41,397 nucleotides of DNA from Saccoglossus kowalevskii (lineage: Eukaryota > Hemichordata > Enteropneusta > Harrimaniidae): the NCBI RefSeq assembly GCF_000003605.2, contig NW_003107589.1, positions 239,529 through 280,925 of the forward strand. The letters run 5' to 3'. Made by a program: the position numbers and the translations under genes. How positions within the stretch are numbered: position 1 is the stretch's first letter; each line of letters starts with the position of its first letter. The notes beneath the pieces are model-generated. The model was not told the DNA's origin. It worked only from the letters and a program-made list of their open reading frames with translations, and made no database searches. This document shows positions 20,046 to 34,800 of this stretch, one piece after another.

Positions 20046-23000
20046 CTGTAAACATAATGATGTTATTATAATGTTGTTGCCTAAGTAAATCTGGTCGAAC
20101 AATCATTTAAAAAAATGGGGAGGAGGGGGCGTTTTTATTTTTATCAAAGTTTCTTAACTTCATCAACAAGGTCGCTGTGCAATGGCAAAATATATGAAAC
20201 ACTATATTTGACAATCTACATACGGGCACTATATTTAATATTCTGTCTTGAATACGTAAATCGGTAAAACAATATTTATATTCCTACCTTAGGTAGAAAT
20301 ACCACGCACAGTATTGAAGTTGTACAAGTGATAATACAAGCGGCAGACAAGGCATATTCCAAACTAGGGGAATCCTTCAGGAATATCATTTGCATGATTC
20401 CAATGATGGATAAAAGTAAAACACAGTACACTGAAGCTCCGATGTAGTGAGAGTCGTTCAAGGCTTCATATTTAACCTTGGAATAAAGATGACGTTAAAC
20501 ACGAAATGCATGTTAGTGAGACAGATACAATAGTCGTTTGGCATTTGCATAATATCACAGCAACGCCACAGACATATTTTGTTATAAACTTTTGTTTATT
20601 AACAGTAGCAGCGCGTTTACATCACGGATACATAATTGTAAATTGAGAGTAAAAATCAGATTTAATTTTTTTTTGTTCACATTTTGTTCGATGTTCGTTT
20701 TTTTCAAATATTTCTTTGAATGAAATTCTTTGTAATTGTCTTATCGCAAAAAACCTAACGATCTGAGCAACCTTCATAGAAGATCTCAATTTAAATAGCC
20801 AATCAGAGGAAGCTTTATATACAGCCATGGCATAATCATCGTCTCTGATTGGTAGACTAGGTTATTTGAAATGTCATAAACGAAAATAATCAATTAAAAG
20901 AAGAAGAAAAAAGCCCAAAAATATTTTAATCAGACTGATGCCGAACAAGCCCCAATACACGTTACTACTTTTGACCTTGATGTATAATTGGTAACATTAG
21001 AGTAAGCTAGTAGTGCTATGAGGTATACCTTCCTTGTTTCCCAGGCTAGAAACACTCCAAATAACAAGATGATTCCTTTATAACCGCATGATAGTCCTAG
21101 CCATATGACTTCGTTTTCTGAGTAACATTTGCGCAGTACGGGGAATATTAAAGCGTCTTGCTCTTCGTCCACCTGTTAATTATAGAACTCATCATTAAAC
21201 ATATCTGTATTAATTGAGAATATCTTTGTAACAGTAATTCATAATTATTTATTTTTAGGAATCATAAATATCCCGTTCCTACGAGACACACCTTTAACTG
21301 TGAATCACTTATATGACGTAAGTAGATATGAGGCACACGGTATTTTTTTAAATCTGTGCACAGCCGTCAATAACAAACACTGTTTTTCAAGATTTGATAT
21401 ATTCAAATTGACCAATTATTACACAACCAGAGTTGCCTATTTGTACGACATTGTTTGCCACATTTTTGTCACGGGGGGCGCGCATTTAATGTATATGAAA
21501 TGTACTGTGTTCCTCTCTGATTAAACTTCCAAGTCGATAACACTGTATTTATTACAATGGTTCAAAACATCTAATGTGCATTCAAAGATGAAACCTATGC
21601 TTTTTCTAATCTACATTCATTTCTCTTTGTTTTTGATATCCAGTTCAAGAAAATCATTGGTTTAATCACTTAAAAATTAGAAAATGTTATTGTTTTGATG
21701 ACCTAATTTATGCATTTGCATACAATTTGCATAATTAAATATAGCTAAAAACTTGGCAGGTTTACTGAAAGTTGATTGCACAAGTATTTAAGGTAGAAGC
21801 CTACTCATAACTTTTGCAAAATTGGCCTTAAATCGCATGACAATATTAGTTGGTTTATTTTGTAAAATCAGGAAGCTAATGGCACCATGATATAGCACGT
21901 ATTTTGAGAAACTTGTCCCAATATTTTTAGAACAGTTACACAGAGCGCAATGTTAAAAGTAAAATGTATTTTTTAATACTTTTTAAAACCCAGATTTGTG
22001 AAATAATTGAAGACATCAAAAAGTATCTCATTATTTGCAATATGTAATTGTCATAAAACTGAAATTTGAGATATGGCATATTATCTCTGCCATAGGAACC
22101 AAAGGTAAAAACGTCATATTACTGTCAAAATGACCACTATTCACTAAAATACAATAATAATTTTTTCATAAATTAAGCTGGTGATCACCAACTTTTTAAA
22201 TTCATTATCCTTATATTGCCCGGGAGTGCATTTTATTGAAAAATGAATATTTTTTTTAGGTATTTCTATTCTACCTTAAATTGCTACCCTGTCTATGTAA
22301 AGAACCTAGGCGACCATAATTCATCCAATCAGCATACATGTAATCCCCATGACAAAGGAACCAGTAAATATGCATATTTCACTTTTAGGATATTGTAAAC
22401 CTTCCATCTTCGGGAATGTACAACTTTGAATGCCATAGTACTGATTGAATGTCCGATATATATTAATATACTTGTGAAATGGTCAAGGTTTCGTTGAAAA
22501 CATAAATAGATTCGAGGGCAGAAACGTAAAAACACCTGGAAATACACTCTCGCTAGTCAGTTATGCTAAAATGACGGTAAATAAACTACCTTTTTCTGCC
22601 TGTTAATAAGCAGGCTTTCTTTCTTCATTAATGCAATGTCTTGACATTTTTTAAAAAGGTTAGCCACATCCCCCCACAATTCTGCCCACAACACTCCACG
22701 AAGGCCTTTAAGCAAACCACCATTAATAGACTAACGAGAAATATCTCACCCGTGTAACCATGGATACTGTGTTAGTAGTAACGGGGTCCACAGTGGTCCA
22801 AACTGTGAGTATTATAACATCAATAAACACTAAGATTCCCACGAATAAAAATAGATTCCAATCCAGTATATTCTGTGAAATTATTAAGTTATAGTTAAAA
22901 CAAACATAACATCATAATTTAGCAAAATAAAAAAAAAAAAACATTTAAAAAATGTTAAAGTGGGAGGGTCGTCACCTGCGCACGCGCGGGAATTGAATCC

Positions 23001-26000
23001 CAGGCGACGATAACAACACAGGCCAAAACGCAAAGGCTCATGGGTAAACGCATGTTTGTAAACAATGACACGCTATGGCCATCTGACGCATGCGCAGGGG
23101 ACGACCCCCCGCTTTAATCGACACACTTGCACGCATACACCTAGTACACGTACACTTATTAGGGATTGTCAACTCATGAATGGTGGGGGGGGGGAGTCTT
23201 CGAATGTGGATTCAGTTTGAATATCAAGATTCAATGCATCATTTTTTCATTTAAAGGGCGGCAGTCGTCACGCTGCGCATGTGCGATATTTGTGTTGATA
23301 AACATTGATTTTCCCACAATCCAATGCGCTCTTCTAATGAAAATTACAAGTATGAGGTCTGACCTGGGCGCGACCTACACTAATTACCGGCGGTAACTCT
23401 TTCGATACCTTCCAATCACCTAAAAAAATACTTAATTAAAGCTCGGTAACTATCCACTTTGTACTCGTTGATCTACGCAACAGTAAAAATCGCCATCTTT
23501 GTTTGTATAAGACACATATATCTCGCGCATGCGTGGCGCGAAGACTACCGCCTTTAAATGCTATTGATCATTGCAATAGTTTTGGTGTTCAAATCAAAAC
23601 AACGTCAATCCATATCAAAGAATGCTTAGAAGGGACTCCCGTGTGCTGAGAATATTGGAGGCATGTTAAACATTTATTCAAAAAACTTGGCAATTATTAT
23701 TTATCTGCTAATTGAGATGCACAACATTAAAATAATGTTTATTATGCAAATTAGGCAATTTCTATGCCCAAATACTACTCCAAAACTAGTAAGGTATTTA
23801 GCATTGTCCATAGGCAATTATATACTTATATACCAAGTATTACTGAAGAGAAATAATTGTTTTTTGAGATATAGGTTTGGAAATTAGGTAATTATTAGGT
23901 AAAGATATCAACCCCAAACTAATCATGTCTGTGCATTGTCCCGGGCAAACATTATTTATATGTGGAATTAAATAAAAAAATGACATTAAGTTTTGAGTCT
24001 TCACCAAGTATATATAGAGAAAATCTATAGATTGATTGGTAAGTGTGAGGTTGAGGAGTTTCCTCGCCATAAGTTGACAAGCTCATGTGTATAATCAATC
24101 GTGAGAGAAATACTATGGTCGCACGACATTCTGTATGAAATAAAGGCGATTACAACAGATCGGAAAGGCAATGTGCTAGTATTGTGGTTATTACTCACAA
24201 TGCGTTTCGTGGTTTTGCTGGTAAATATACGATGGACTCTCCAGGTCTTTGCGAACAGTGCACCGAACCCAATAGTGAATCCCAATGAAAAGACCCATGG
24301 CGATATCTAGAAAAAAAAGTTAAAATAACAAGACATTATATCACTTAGGGGAACAACACACGGGCGATATATCACCGAATTTCAATTAACATATCACGAA
24401 GAGTTATAATACGCAGTGCATTATATCACTGAAAGTAACAAAATATGGGCATTATATCACTGAAAGTAACAAAATATAGTCATTATATCACTAAAAATAG
24501 CAACACTAATATTATAAAACTGAGAGTAACAATACAATACCAATAACAATATTACTCTGCGTTGCTATAGTAGCAAAGCACGGCGGCTACCGTATTGACG
24601 CACAGCGGGGATAGTTGTGACTCGTATGGTCTGAGTGCATACTTTGCAGTATCCTCGGGACAACCTTATACATACTTTTCTGGCTAGCAATTTAATGAGA
24701 GATAACACTTTTTCATTGTGTGAACTTTTTGCGTTCAGGTAGTGAATATGTGATGGATTCAATTTCCAATGCGTCCAATGTAAACGGAAGACAGTGTTCC
24801 AATATGGCGCGAGCATGACTCGCTGTTTCCAAATAGAGTTGGCATTTGAACGGACGGACGGACGGACGGACGAATGAATTCTATCATTTTAGATATCAGA
24901 TACATACTAATGTAATTTAACAAAATACACTGTCATTTTCTGTTACAATTTGATACATTGTTCGTTATACCAACCTTGCACAATGCATCGTGTGTCTTGA
25001 CAGAATCGGCATTGTTTCCTAAACCATGTAAAATGACCGACGCGTACGCCATACCGCCACCAACGCAGATGAGATTGTTGATATTTGGACTTGACATCTT
25101 AATTACACTACCCAGAAACAAATATAATAAAATCTCCAATGAGGATATTAAGAAGAGAAAAATATCTTAATCACTACACGAATTTCATAAATTTGAGATA
25201 ATATTCATCAGCATGTTTGTGCATGTGCTTCTTATCGTATTCCATGTCTCATTTGTATATTGGAATGCCAATCCTTGGGCACGGCTTCCCTTGCAATTCA
25301 TCGCCGCCGATGTGCGATTTTGATGTTTTTCAGGGATATCTTTATCGATTTCAGCGACATATGAACCTTAGGAATAATTCCCTTAACAATCTTTTACGTA
25401 TATCATAACAATTCGGTAACCGTTACATCAGGAAAACGATTCCTGTGCACCACAAAGTTAAAAGAAGTCTATATATGCGATATTACATGGAAACGCACAT
25501 TGATGGTCTGGAACCATCGGTATACTGCGGAAACAATAGTATTACCATCTTTCCACAGGTTTTCATATCAAAAGTTAACTGTGGAGATGCAATACAGTAC
25601 TCTATAATTTAAACTAAATTTGATTTTGATTAGTCATGAACTAAATATGATACGGTCGCAGGGCACACAACATAGTTCGTTAGATCATAGATGCGTACTA
25701 GAGCATTTCACGGTTTCATCGAAGGAATACTCAACCGTGTTCTACAAATTGTGAACAGATGCATTTGTCAATACACAGTATCACACAAGATTATCACATA
25801 TGACATGTCCGTAGGAAGATACGCTAACAAAACATTATAATCTGGTAGCAGTCAAGTACAGGTTTAACGGTATTCTTCTGGGAACCTTTCTTTTAAACGC
25901 AATATTTTTTAGAAGTCCTTCTAATCTCAACGGAAGGAGAATAATAAACTACCCCTTCGGTACAATTCGACAAGATAAGAAAATAATCACTTATTTCTAT

Positions 26001-28736
26001 CGTAATACGTCAACACCCTGGGATTTATGCATCCAGGCAAGTCTTCAATTTATCGAATTGCTTGCCTCTACTGTTAGCGAAACAATGGATTGCCAAAGGG
26101 CACATGGTCTTTTATGGAAATGAAAAAAAACAAAACGTCACGACATGACACAAGTGAAAATACGTTTTTAAAATGGGTGGCAGAGTTCAATGTGGAGTAA
26201 TTTTGTTTATTCTGATACATTAGCATATTGCTCGTCGAACTATGCACAGCTGGTGGTGTTTGCTAAACAGTGGATCGCAGACAGTCACACTAATAATGGA
26301 AAGCATTAAGGTTGTGACACGAGTCAAAATATATGTGTATCAGTAGAAGTCAAGGCAATGTGAATAATACTGTGAATATTACATGTAGTGTATATACGTA
26401 CTTTAATATTTAAATGCTAAACCACTGAATACCCACTGAGATAAATTCTCAATGAATAAATAAATACGTAAATTTTTAATAATCTTTATCTACATGAATT
26501 ATATAATTAAAAATAAGAAAGAGAAATTTTGAAGGCGATAATCTAAAGAAAAAACGAATCGACTGACCGCAATACAGTAATCTACTGTACTTTGGCTCTT
26601 CTTTAATGCATAGTCTATTGTTATATTTGACAATAGGTATTTCCCACAAGAGCGGTCAAAATTCATAATAATCCCAATTCACGAAAAAGAACAGTACTCG
26701 TGACCCTAACAATTTCATAGATATCAGCCTCCTCGGCATGCTCAGCAAAATATTTATTGGTATCCCGGGCAAACTCAAACTTTGGGCAAATGAATATAAC
26801 AAAATTCCGGAGGTGCAGGCAGGTTTTAGGGAGTGGTATTATATTGGTCACGTATTCACTTTGACAGATATCGTTCAAAAATATCTATCACATAAGTATG
26901 GAAGATTATATTGTATACATGCCAACTTCCGGAAGGCATTAGTTTGATTGATTGATAGAAATTTTCCCATGTACTGGTTGAGTATAGACGGGATTAATGA
27001 AAATATTTTATTATGTATTTACGGCGATGTTGAATTGGCAGGTTTGTCAAATATTTAAAGGTTTGTGACAAAAGAGTATACACATTTATTATTTGCTGAG
27101 GACTACTACTTGGGCGCTTACCAAAGAGCACCTATAAAATGCTTTTGAATATGTATAACCATGGCATAACTAACAGGGCAAATAAAATAATGCAACTTTT
27201 GGATAATTTATGTTTTTCTACAGTTTTGGAGATCCCGGAAAAATTACTAATTTCTGCTTGAGTTGAAATCAATAATTGAGAGACACCATAGTGGTGATAG
27301 AGAGCACCAATCATCGTATCTAATTTTCCGAATAATATGGGTCAGAAGATTAGTGGACATGATGATGACAGAGAAAGGAACACTATGAGCGTGGGTTAAG
27401 GGTTGGATCTATAGTGAGCAATCGCAGCTGCAGCGACACTGTACACACCAAGTGATACATTAACCATATAACGTTACTATTTCTGAACATCAAGTCAAAT
27501 GTAAGAACGTCTGTGGCCAGATACTAACATCGTAGTAACACCGTATGTCTAGGCTCAGTCTCTCGATACTACTCACTTTAAGTGTATCACACCTACGTTT
27601 CACTATATATGCATAATACTGCATTAAAGCGTTCGGCACACACAATTATCCAGGTTTTCACATTCCTGAGCTTGTTATGCCATAGGCTTACAGTGATTAC
27701 ATTTATCATGTCCTTGAATTTGGTTGGCTGATCAGTTATTCTCTTACTTTCTACCCATTGAACACATCGGATTACAATTCTACCATGTCTTTTCCAGGTC
27801 AGGTGTGCCAACACATGGCGACATAGTAGTCTATCAGTGCTTTGACCAGTCCTTGCAACATCCTACCATTCTGTAAACCTATGATCACTGTACCATTATT
27901 GACAGTTGACAAGTAGAATTCTTTCACTCGTGGTGCTCGGTTAATGAATGCATTCCTAGCAATGAATATTACATTATCCTGTTCGCATTTGTTAATTAAG
28001 TTGTCTTCGCTATATTAACGTGAGCTATGTATACAGTCAACTCCACATCAACGATCTACAGTTTATTAAGCTTGAACAGTAAATAATATTTCGATATCAT
28101 TCCACCATTTGGTCTTTTCGGTTTTACATTATTAAAGCGCGGTAGTCGTTGCGCTGCGCATGTTCGACATTTGTGATGATAAACATTGGTTTTCCCACAA
28201 TCCAATGCGCTCCTCAAATGGAAATTACAAGGATGAGGTTTGACCTGGGCGCGACTTGCACTGATTACCGCCGTTTACTCCTTCGATACATTCCAATCAC
28301 ATGAAAATTACCTAATTAAAGCTTGGAAACGTGTCAGTTCGTACTCGTACTCATATCAAAGACTGATGCTTGGATGCTGTCAAAGCCCCAAAGTGATTGG
28401 TCTTCACATGCATACATTATATGGTGAATCATTGATTGGTCTTCACATGCATACATTATATGGCGAATCATTGATTGGTCTTCACATGCATACATTATAT
28501 GGTGAATCATTGATTGGTCTTCACATGCATACATTATATGGTGAATCATTGATTGTTCACTGCTGTGTGCATCCACACTTCAAACAATTCGAGCACATAA
28601 TCTGGCTCTGACACTGTATTCCGCTTTTTGAGCTTTTGTTTTGTTTCTGTTTTGATTTCTTGTTTGCCTGAGGAAGCACCGTCAGGATTTGTTGTTGTTA
28701 TTGGCTGTGATTATTGTGCATCTTCCTTTACTTTTT

Positions 28737-28809
<73 letters not shown>

Positions 28810-31800
28810 CCCCCCCCCACACGCACGCACCCCCCACACGCACGCACGCATGCATGCATGAATTTTGTTAGAGGGTACTTTGTTTTAAATAAGACAGCCT
28901 AACATTATTGTTCTGAATTGTATATGGTAACATTACTATACCTTCTCAGAAAATTAAAATTCAATGCAATGTTAGGCAGTATTTATCTCTGGCTCATATG
29001 GCTTTGATTTGTGGCACTGACCATCAGTTCGTGTAAATATTGTAAAACTAGAGCTTGACTAGAAATTTGGACCAGCAACTGAATTATTTACAAATTATGT
29101 TTACAAACAAGTTATGGCATAGCTGATGACACCCAAGTCGCTGAATAACGTTTGTTTTACAAGCATTCCGAATGATCGCACACATGATACAAGTCACGTT
29201 TTCCAAAGATTTATAGCCTCAGTATCGTACATTTTCACTCATCGCGCGTTTGTAACCATAGTGAATGCTTTTAAAAGACGTCTCTGGGGTCTAAACTGTG
29301 AGCAGACAATCATTTTGGTAATTATGCACAGCTCGACCCGTGGCTGAGAGGGAGGCACATCAAAGAAACCGACGCTCTCACAGGAAGACGTTGGACGTTG
29401 AAGGGTTATGCAGTCAACGTATATTGTACCCTGTTTCAAAACGCTCAGTATTTTCTCCGTGTGTGTGTTATTACCACAGTGCTAAGAGAATTATGAAAAC
29501 AAATTGCTAGACACTGTTTAGCATCCGACCGATCTCGCACACACAGTTAATACACCCGTAGGAATCGTTGTATGGTAGAAATATTACTTTCTTTCTTCAC
29601 TCATTTGTGAAATCACAGTGCTGGTAGTCACATCTATTTCGTTACAAACACAGAACAAGATTGGGCCACCGATCTTGAACGACAATATATTTGAGATGTG
29701 CGCACAATAATGGAAGACAGCCATTCTACTGGGGACACACAACAGTATCTCATCGATACAGATATTTTAAATTAGATATACATCTAAGTAAAATGGACAT
29801 GAAACTTATCAGAAGTGGAATACATACAGATGTTGCACACAGATTTGTTCGCATATATGCCCATTCTAATATGGTACAATACACTACCCCTCTGCCACCT
29901 AGCTCCCACCCATTTCTCTAAATGTCAACTTTCGCCCACAAAAAATGTTTTATTTGTTATCCTCATAACTTCAAGTAACTGTGACATGCACTTGCCATCT
30001 GTGTAGCAGACATGGTCAGACGTGCAATTCATTCTTAAACATTACATACCTTGAAATGCATCCACCGAATTAGATAGTACATATCTAATCGAAACATTCT
30101 ACAAAATGTATTGAAATAAACCTTACCGTTTCTTTCTATTGTATATGTTAAATATCATGACCAATATGGAAAAAATTATTCCACAAGAAGCCAATATTAT
30201 TGCCAAATCGATAACGACAGGAGACGTCTTAATTATAACAGTCACGTGATTGATCCTATCACGTGGGGCATCCGAAACACTTGTCCATCCATTGTCAAGT
30301 TCAAATAGATCTTCCGACAACGTGTATACCCCAAATATCTCCACTTGACCATCTGTGTGAAGAAAATAAAACATTACATACCATAATTTATCGATACAAG
30401 TATGTACATTAACCATAACATTAACATTAACACAACCCAAATCGGTCCGAACACGGGTCTCATATTCGTTTTGACATTGATACAGTCATCACACTCACCG
30501 CTTTGAACTTGTCTGAAAAGAACTTGTCCTATTCGGTCACCATTTTCATCAAACTGGATGACACCCTACAAACATATGGATAGATCTGTCATACACACAT
30601 GCAAGCAATTGTATTATACGTGTTTTTGCGCCAAATTGACTAATTGTTTAAGGAATGCTTTACTTCTTATTGATGACAGCTTCCATGTCTGATCTATTGA
30701 AAGGTGACTAGTGAGACGTGACCAAAGAATGGTAAATTTTTGTTCCTAATAGCCATCAAAAGACAATATAATAGTTTTGCCTTCAGATAGAATCGTGGAC
30801 TGTGAATCACATATATCCCACGTAAATACGTTTGACTGCATTTATTGCAATTAAAATACAATGTCGGCATATTTACGCCAAAACGTGTCGTGAGCCGTGG
30901 TGAAATTACAGTCGACAGAAGTGCTTTTCTTGTCGTGATTTCACATGCACTTAATTGTGATGATTACAGATTTGTTGCGCTTCTTAACATTTCTCAGTGT
31001 GGTGAATCTTCGCGAATTCTGACGAATTTGTTTTGTAATGGTTTACATGGATGCCGCTCCTGTTACAAATAGTTCTGGCCTCACTTACTGAAATGCCCAT
31101 AAAACGAGTATCCCTCAATGATGCATAAAATATGTCAGCCGTTTGCACGTCATAACTGAAGCTTGACAGATTCTTTCCAATAACAGCGAGTGAATCAATA
31201 GATTTGTTCAAAGCAAGCGCCAGCGCGTACACTGCATCAAACTGGTGGTAGGCGAACAGCGACTCTGGGAAGCCCAGTGCAGTCGCTAACCTGGCATACC
31301 TTTCTCCGAAATCATCGACGTCCTGAAAAATAAGGAATATCGATATCGCATCAACACACACACTAACCCAAAAACTATGTAAAATTTACATACTAACAAT
31401 ATAGCGATATTTATATTTTACATAGATTTATGCACAGTTGCATCTATAATTTTGAATACAGATGGGGTAGTGAAATGAAAATACTCACAACATTGATAGT
31501 ATTGTTGCCACGCTCGAAGTAAAACACAAAAAAGATGGCTCCCTCGGAGGCATTAAGAAGGTCTTCCGGGGAACATGTAAGACCGTCGTCAATCTGCCAC
31601 CATTCATCGTTAGTTTGAATTGACAATAACACGTATTTGGGACTTTTCATACCTAGACGATGCATCTAAAAATAAATAAGTGTATTTATTGTTTCGTGTG
31701 AAAAAAAAATATAATTGTTTGAGAATTAACCCAATTGGCAATAATTAACAGTCCCCATGAAAATATTTTGTTGGAAATGGTGATACCCTCTCGATCACTA

Positions 31801-34800
31801 TATTAATGAATGATTATTAAATCTTGTATCTTGTTATCGTATTGGTTACATAGATTACATTTTTAACAAACCACCGTATCAGCGTGTAATTGAACGGCAA
31901 ATCATAACGGTAATTAATTGTTTCACAGAAACGAGTTGCTGCAGTTGTCCAAATTTGATCCAAATTGTGCATGTTCATTCATGTCCTATCAGAAGGATTC
32001 TATATTTTCGTATTTGCAGGGTACAAAACCAGCATTTTATGTACATACATGTAGATGAATAATATGGTGCAAATTTAAGCAATCAAAATGTATAATGTTT
32101 TCAGTGTGATATGATCAATCCTAATGTTCAGAATTTTACCAATATGCGTTTTCGTTTTTGAAATAGATTTTAATCGCAATCGAAACGGCACGCCTGTATG
32201 CAAATGAGCAAGCCCAGTACGCACTGTGCAATACATATAATTCTGATGTTAGTCTTATCTGGCAAACAGCTGAAAATACATACATGTGATAAGTAGAATA
32301 TTAAAATGTGTAAGTCATAATATCAGATTTATAAAACTCAATCATTTGCATTTGTCGAAGGCTCGAAATGTAATAACACGACTACACTCTTTCAATTATC
32401 ATTGAACAAGGTAAATGGCACAAAGCTGAGGCTTTCTCTATAAACATCTGGAAATGCAGATCAGTATCATTAAAATTCCAATAATTGAATTCTCGAGCAT
32501 ATTGCCCCTTACCAATGAACTATGGTACACCTATTTTAATATACAGTTTCTAATATCATGTAATCGTGTCTGCAAAGGTTGCCCTAGCTCGTGGTTCAGT
32601 AAATATACTTGATGGGAATTTTACTATCTTTGCCGACGAGGCTAATCTATATCATTGGCATAATGTCAGTCGATCACTAGCTAGTATAGAGGTGTAAGTA
32701 TAGTGCTAATGATACTACAAATAACATGCATCAAAACGTCATTCATTGTCACTAGTGCTCAAAGCTAGGAGAGTAGGAAAAATGAACTAACATTTCACTT
32801 GAGCAGACTAATCAAATCAATCTGAGTTAACCCGACAGTTTACAGTTGGAACATTTATAGTCCAATTACATGTCCACGTCTACAGCCCACTAATCATGGA
32901 TCTATCTCGTTCTATTAAATCTAAGTCCGTTTTTTTTATGTAAACAACACATTGCTTGCCTTGACATTTCTACTTGAGCTAACGGCGATCGTATTTCTAC
33001 CTTGATTCACACTCAACCTAACGGTTATCATTAATTATTGACAGTATGAATCATCTCATCCAACAAAACGGAAGCATTTTATATAATTTTCTCAATTACT
33101 TCGGGTAGCGATGATACGAATTTTCGAAAAACCTGGCTGTTCAGGCGTTACTCAGGAAATAATTATCAAATTTGAGACATTTTACAGTAGGATAGAGACT
33201 ATTTTTTCGATTACGGCTTGAGGTTACGTCATTAATATATGGAGGTTATTAGCTGATACTGTGACAGGAAAAAGGGAGTTCACGAGGATTATGTGTAATA
33301 CTTATCCTTTTTATCACAGATTATTGTCTCAGTGTTGGTCCCAATAGAGATCATGACAGCAATACGTTCAGTATCACCGCCTTTTCAATGTTTGAACGGT
33401 GCGTCGACCAGTATATTGTTTTGCTGAATATCCACGATATACTAAACAACTGTCATTTCATTTTAATTCTAGGGGCGCACCACTACGGATATGTTCAGTT
33501 TTGGTGTATATGTTGTAAAGGGTAACGGTGATCAACTTAGGTACGCATAATATACAGTATGTTCTTTTTACCTGCCTATACTTTATAAACATTTCCATAT
33601 GCTGCTAATCGGAGGAAGTGCTATTGCCCGAAACGTCTAGCTGTTTTGAAAGGGTTTTGACAACAATTACGAAATATTGCCCGCTATTTCATTGGTGCTG
33701 TACATTCTCCCTGTTATTGCTCATGTTCTGTACTTTATTTTAATTTTATTTTTGTTTTTTAACCACAAGGCCTTTAAACCGGGAACTAACAACATAGCTG
33801 CGGAACTAAATTATGTACGCCGTGAGTTGTTGGGAGAGGTGTAACCCCAGAGAGGGTTAGTCCAATTTCCCACTGTATTCCCCAAAACTTATGTCAACTC
33901 GGGATTTATGCGGACATAATCTCCTCCCGCTATATTTTTAATGACTATTTGGTACGTTATTTAATTAATTTATGCTGCTCTTTTAACAAACCTAATTAAT
34001 TGGTGATTTGTGAATATTTTAAAATAATGTTTGCGATAAATCAACACTAAAAGTTTATTATTAAAAACATATATCACAGACTGAACAGCGAATATTGTAG
34101 AAACTAGAACATAGCACGTGTTCAGGGCAATACTTGGTAACGTTATACAGGGGTAGTTTCGATTATGAATTGGACGCGATCGCATCGCTGTGGATGTGTG
34201 AATACTGCATTGTTGTAATTAGATGTTAACACTTTTGGAGAAAAACGAGACAGATATTCTTATTTGCAGGTTTGTATGCTTAAACAAATATAATTTCATG
34301 AAATCAAAGCTTGTACATGATGGGAAAATGGCGTGCATCCACACATATATTTGATATTTAAAACTGCAATAGGAAGAAATAAGGAAATATGATATTATCG
34401 CATTCTGACCGAATACATATCACTCAATCATATTATATTTGAGCGTCGCATGGCATAGAACATCACTCGTGTCGGTTTTGCAATACATTCAACAACTCCA
34501 CTAAATGAGCCAATATTATGAGATTACTTATTTTGTACTTGATCACGTCAACAATGGCGTCAAATCAGCGAAAATAATACAACATAAATGACGTAATTGC
34601 TGTAATTTAGATATCTGATTTACTGATACTGTTTTTTATAGCGAGAACCCCAAGTACATGTACTTTTATAAGCTCCTTTGATGCAACAATCACGCCACAC
34701 TCATTTACAGCTCGCTATATAATAATAATAACATTTGCGTCTACTCGGTAACAGTCAAACATGACGACTTGCAAAACTTGCAAACTCTAGCATTATAATC

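Larger units (their letters stand above)
25108..30126. other. 5.0-kb intron between TM1 and TM2 exons
   Basis: Contains a decayed LINE reverse transcriptase, a truncated family B MITE, a 39-bp minisatellite and a (CA)n tract. No host exon was recognised inside. Confidence 0.7.

Noticed and set aside
28240-28611. A 123-residue frame with a repeated 13-residue peptide (LIGLHMHTLYGES)
   Set aside because: The 39-bp minisatellite has a period divisible by three, so frames stay open on both strands. The rest is a MITE.
28628-28902. Open frames of alternating Thr and His on the plus strand
   Set aside because: They are simply the (CA)n microsatellite translated; flanks show no coding signal.
30845-31072. 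A 75-residue plus-strand frame near receptor exon 7
   Set aside because: It lies in the intron between exons 7 and 8, ending just before exon 7; no homology.
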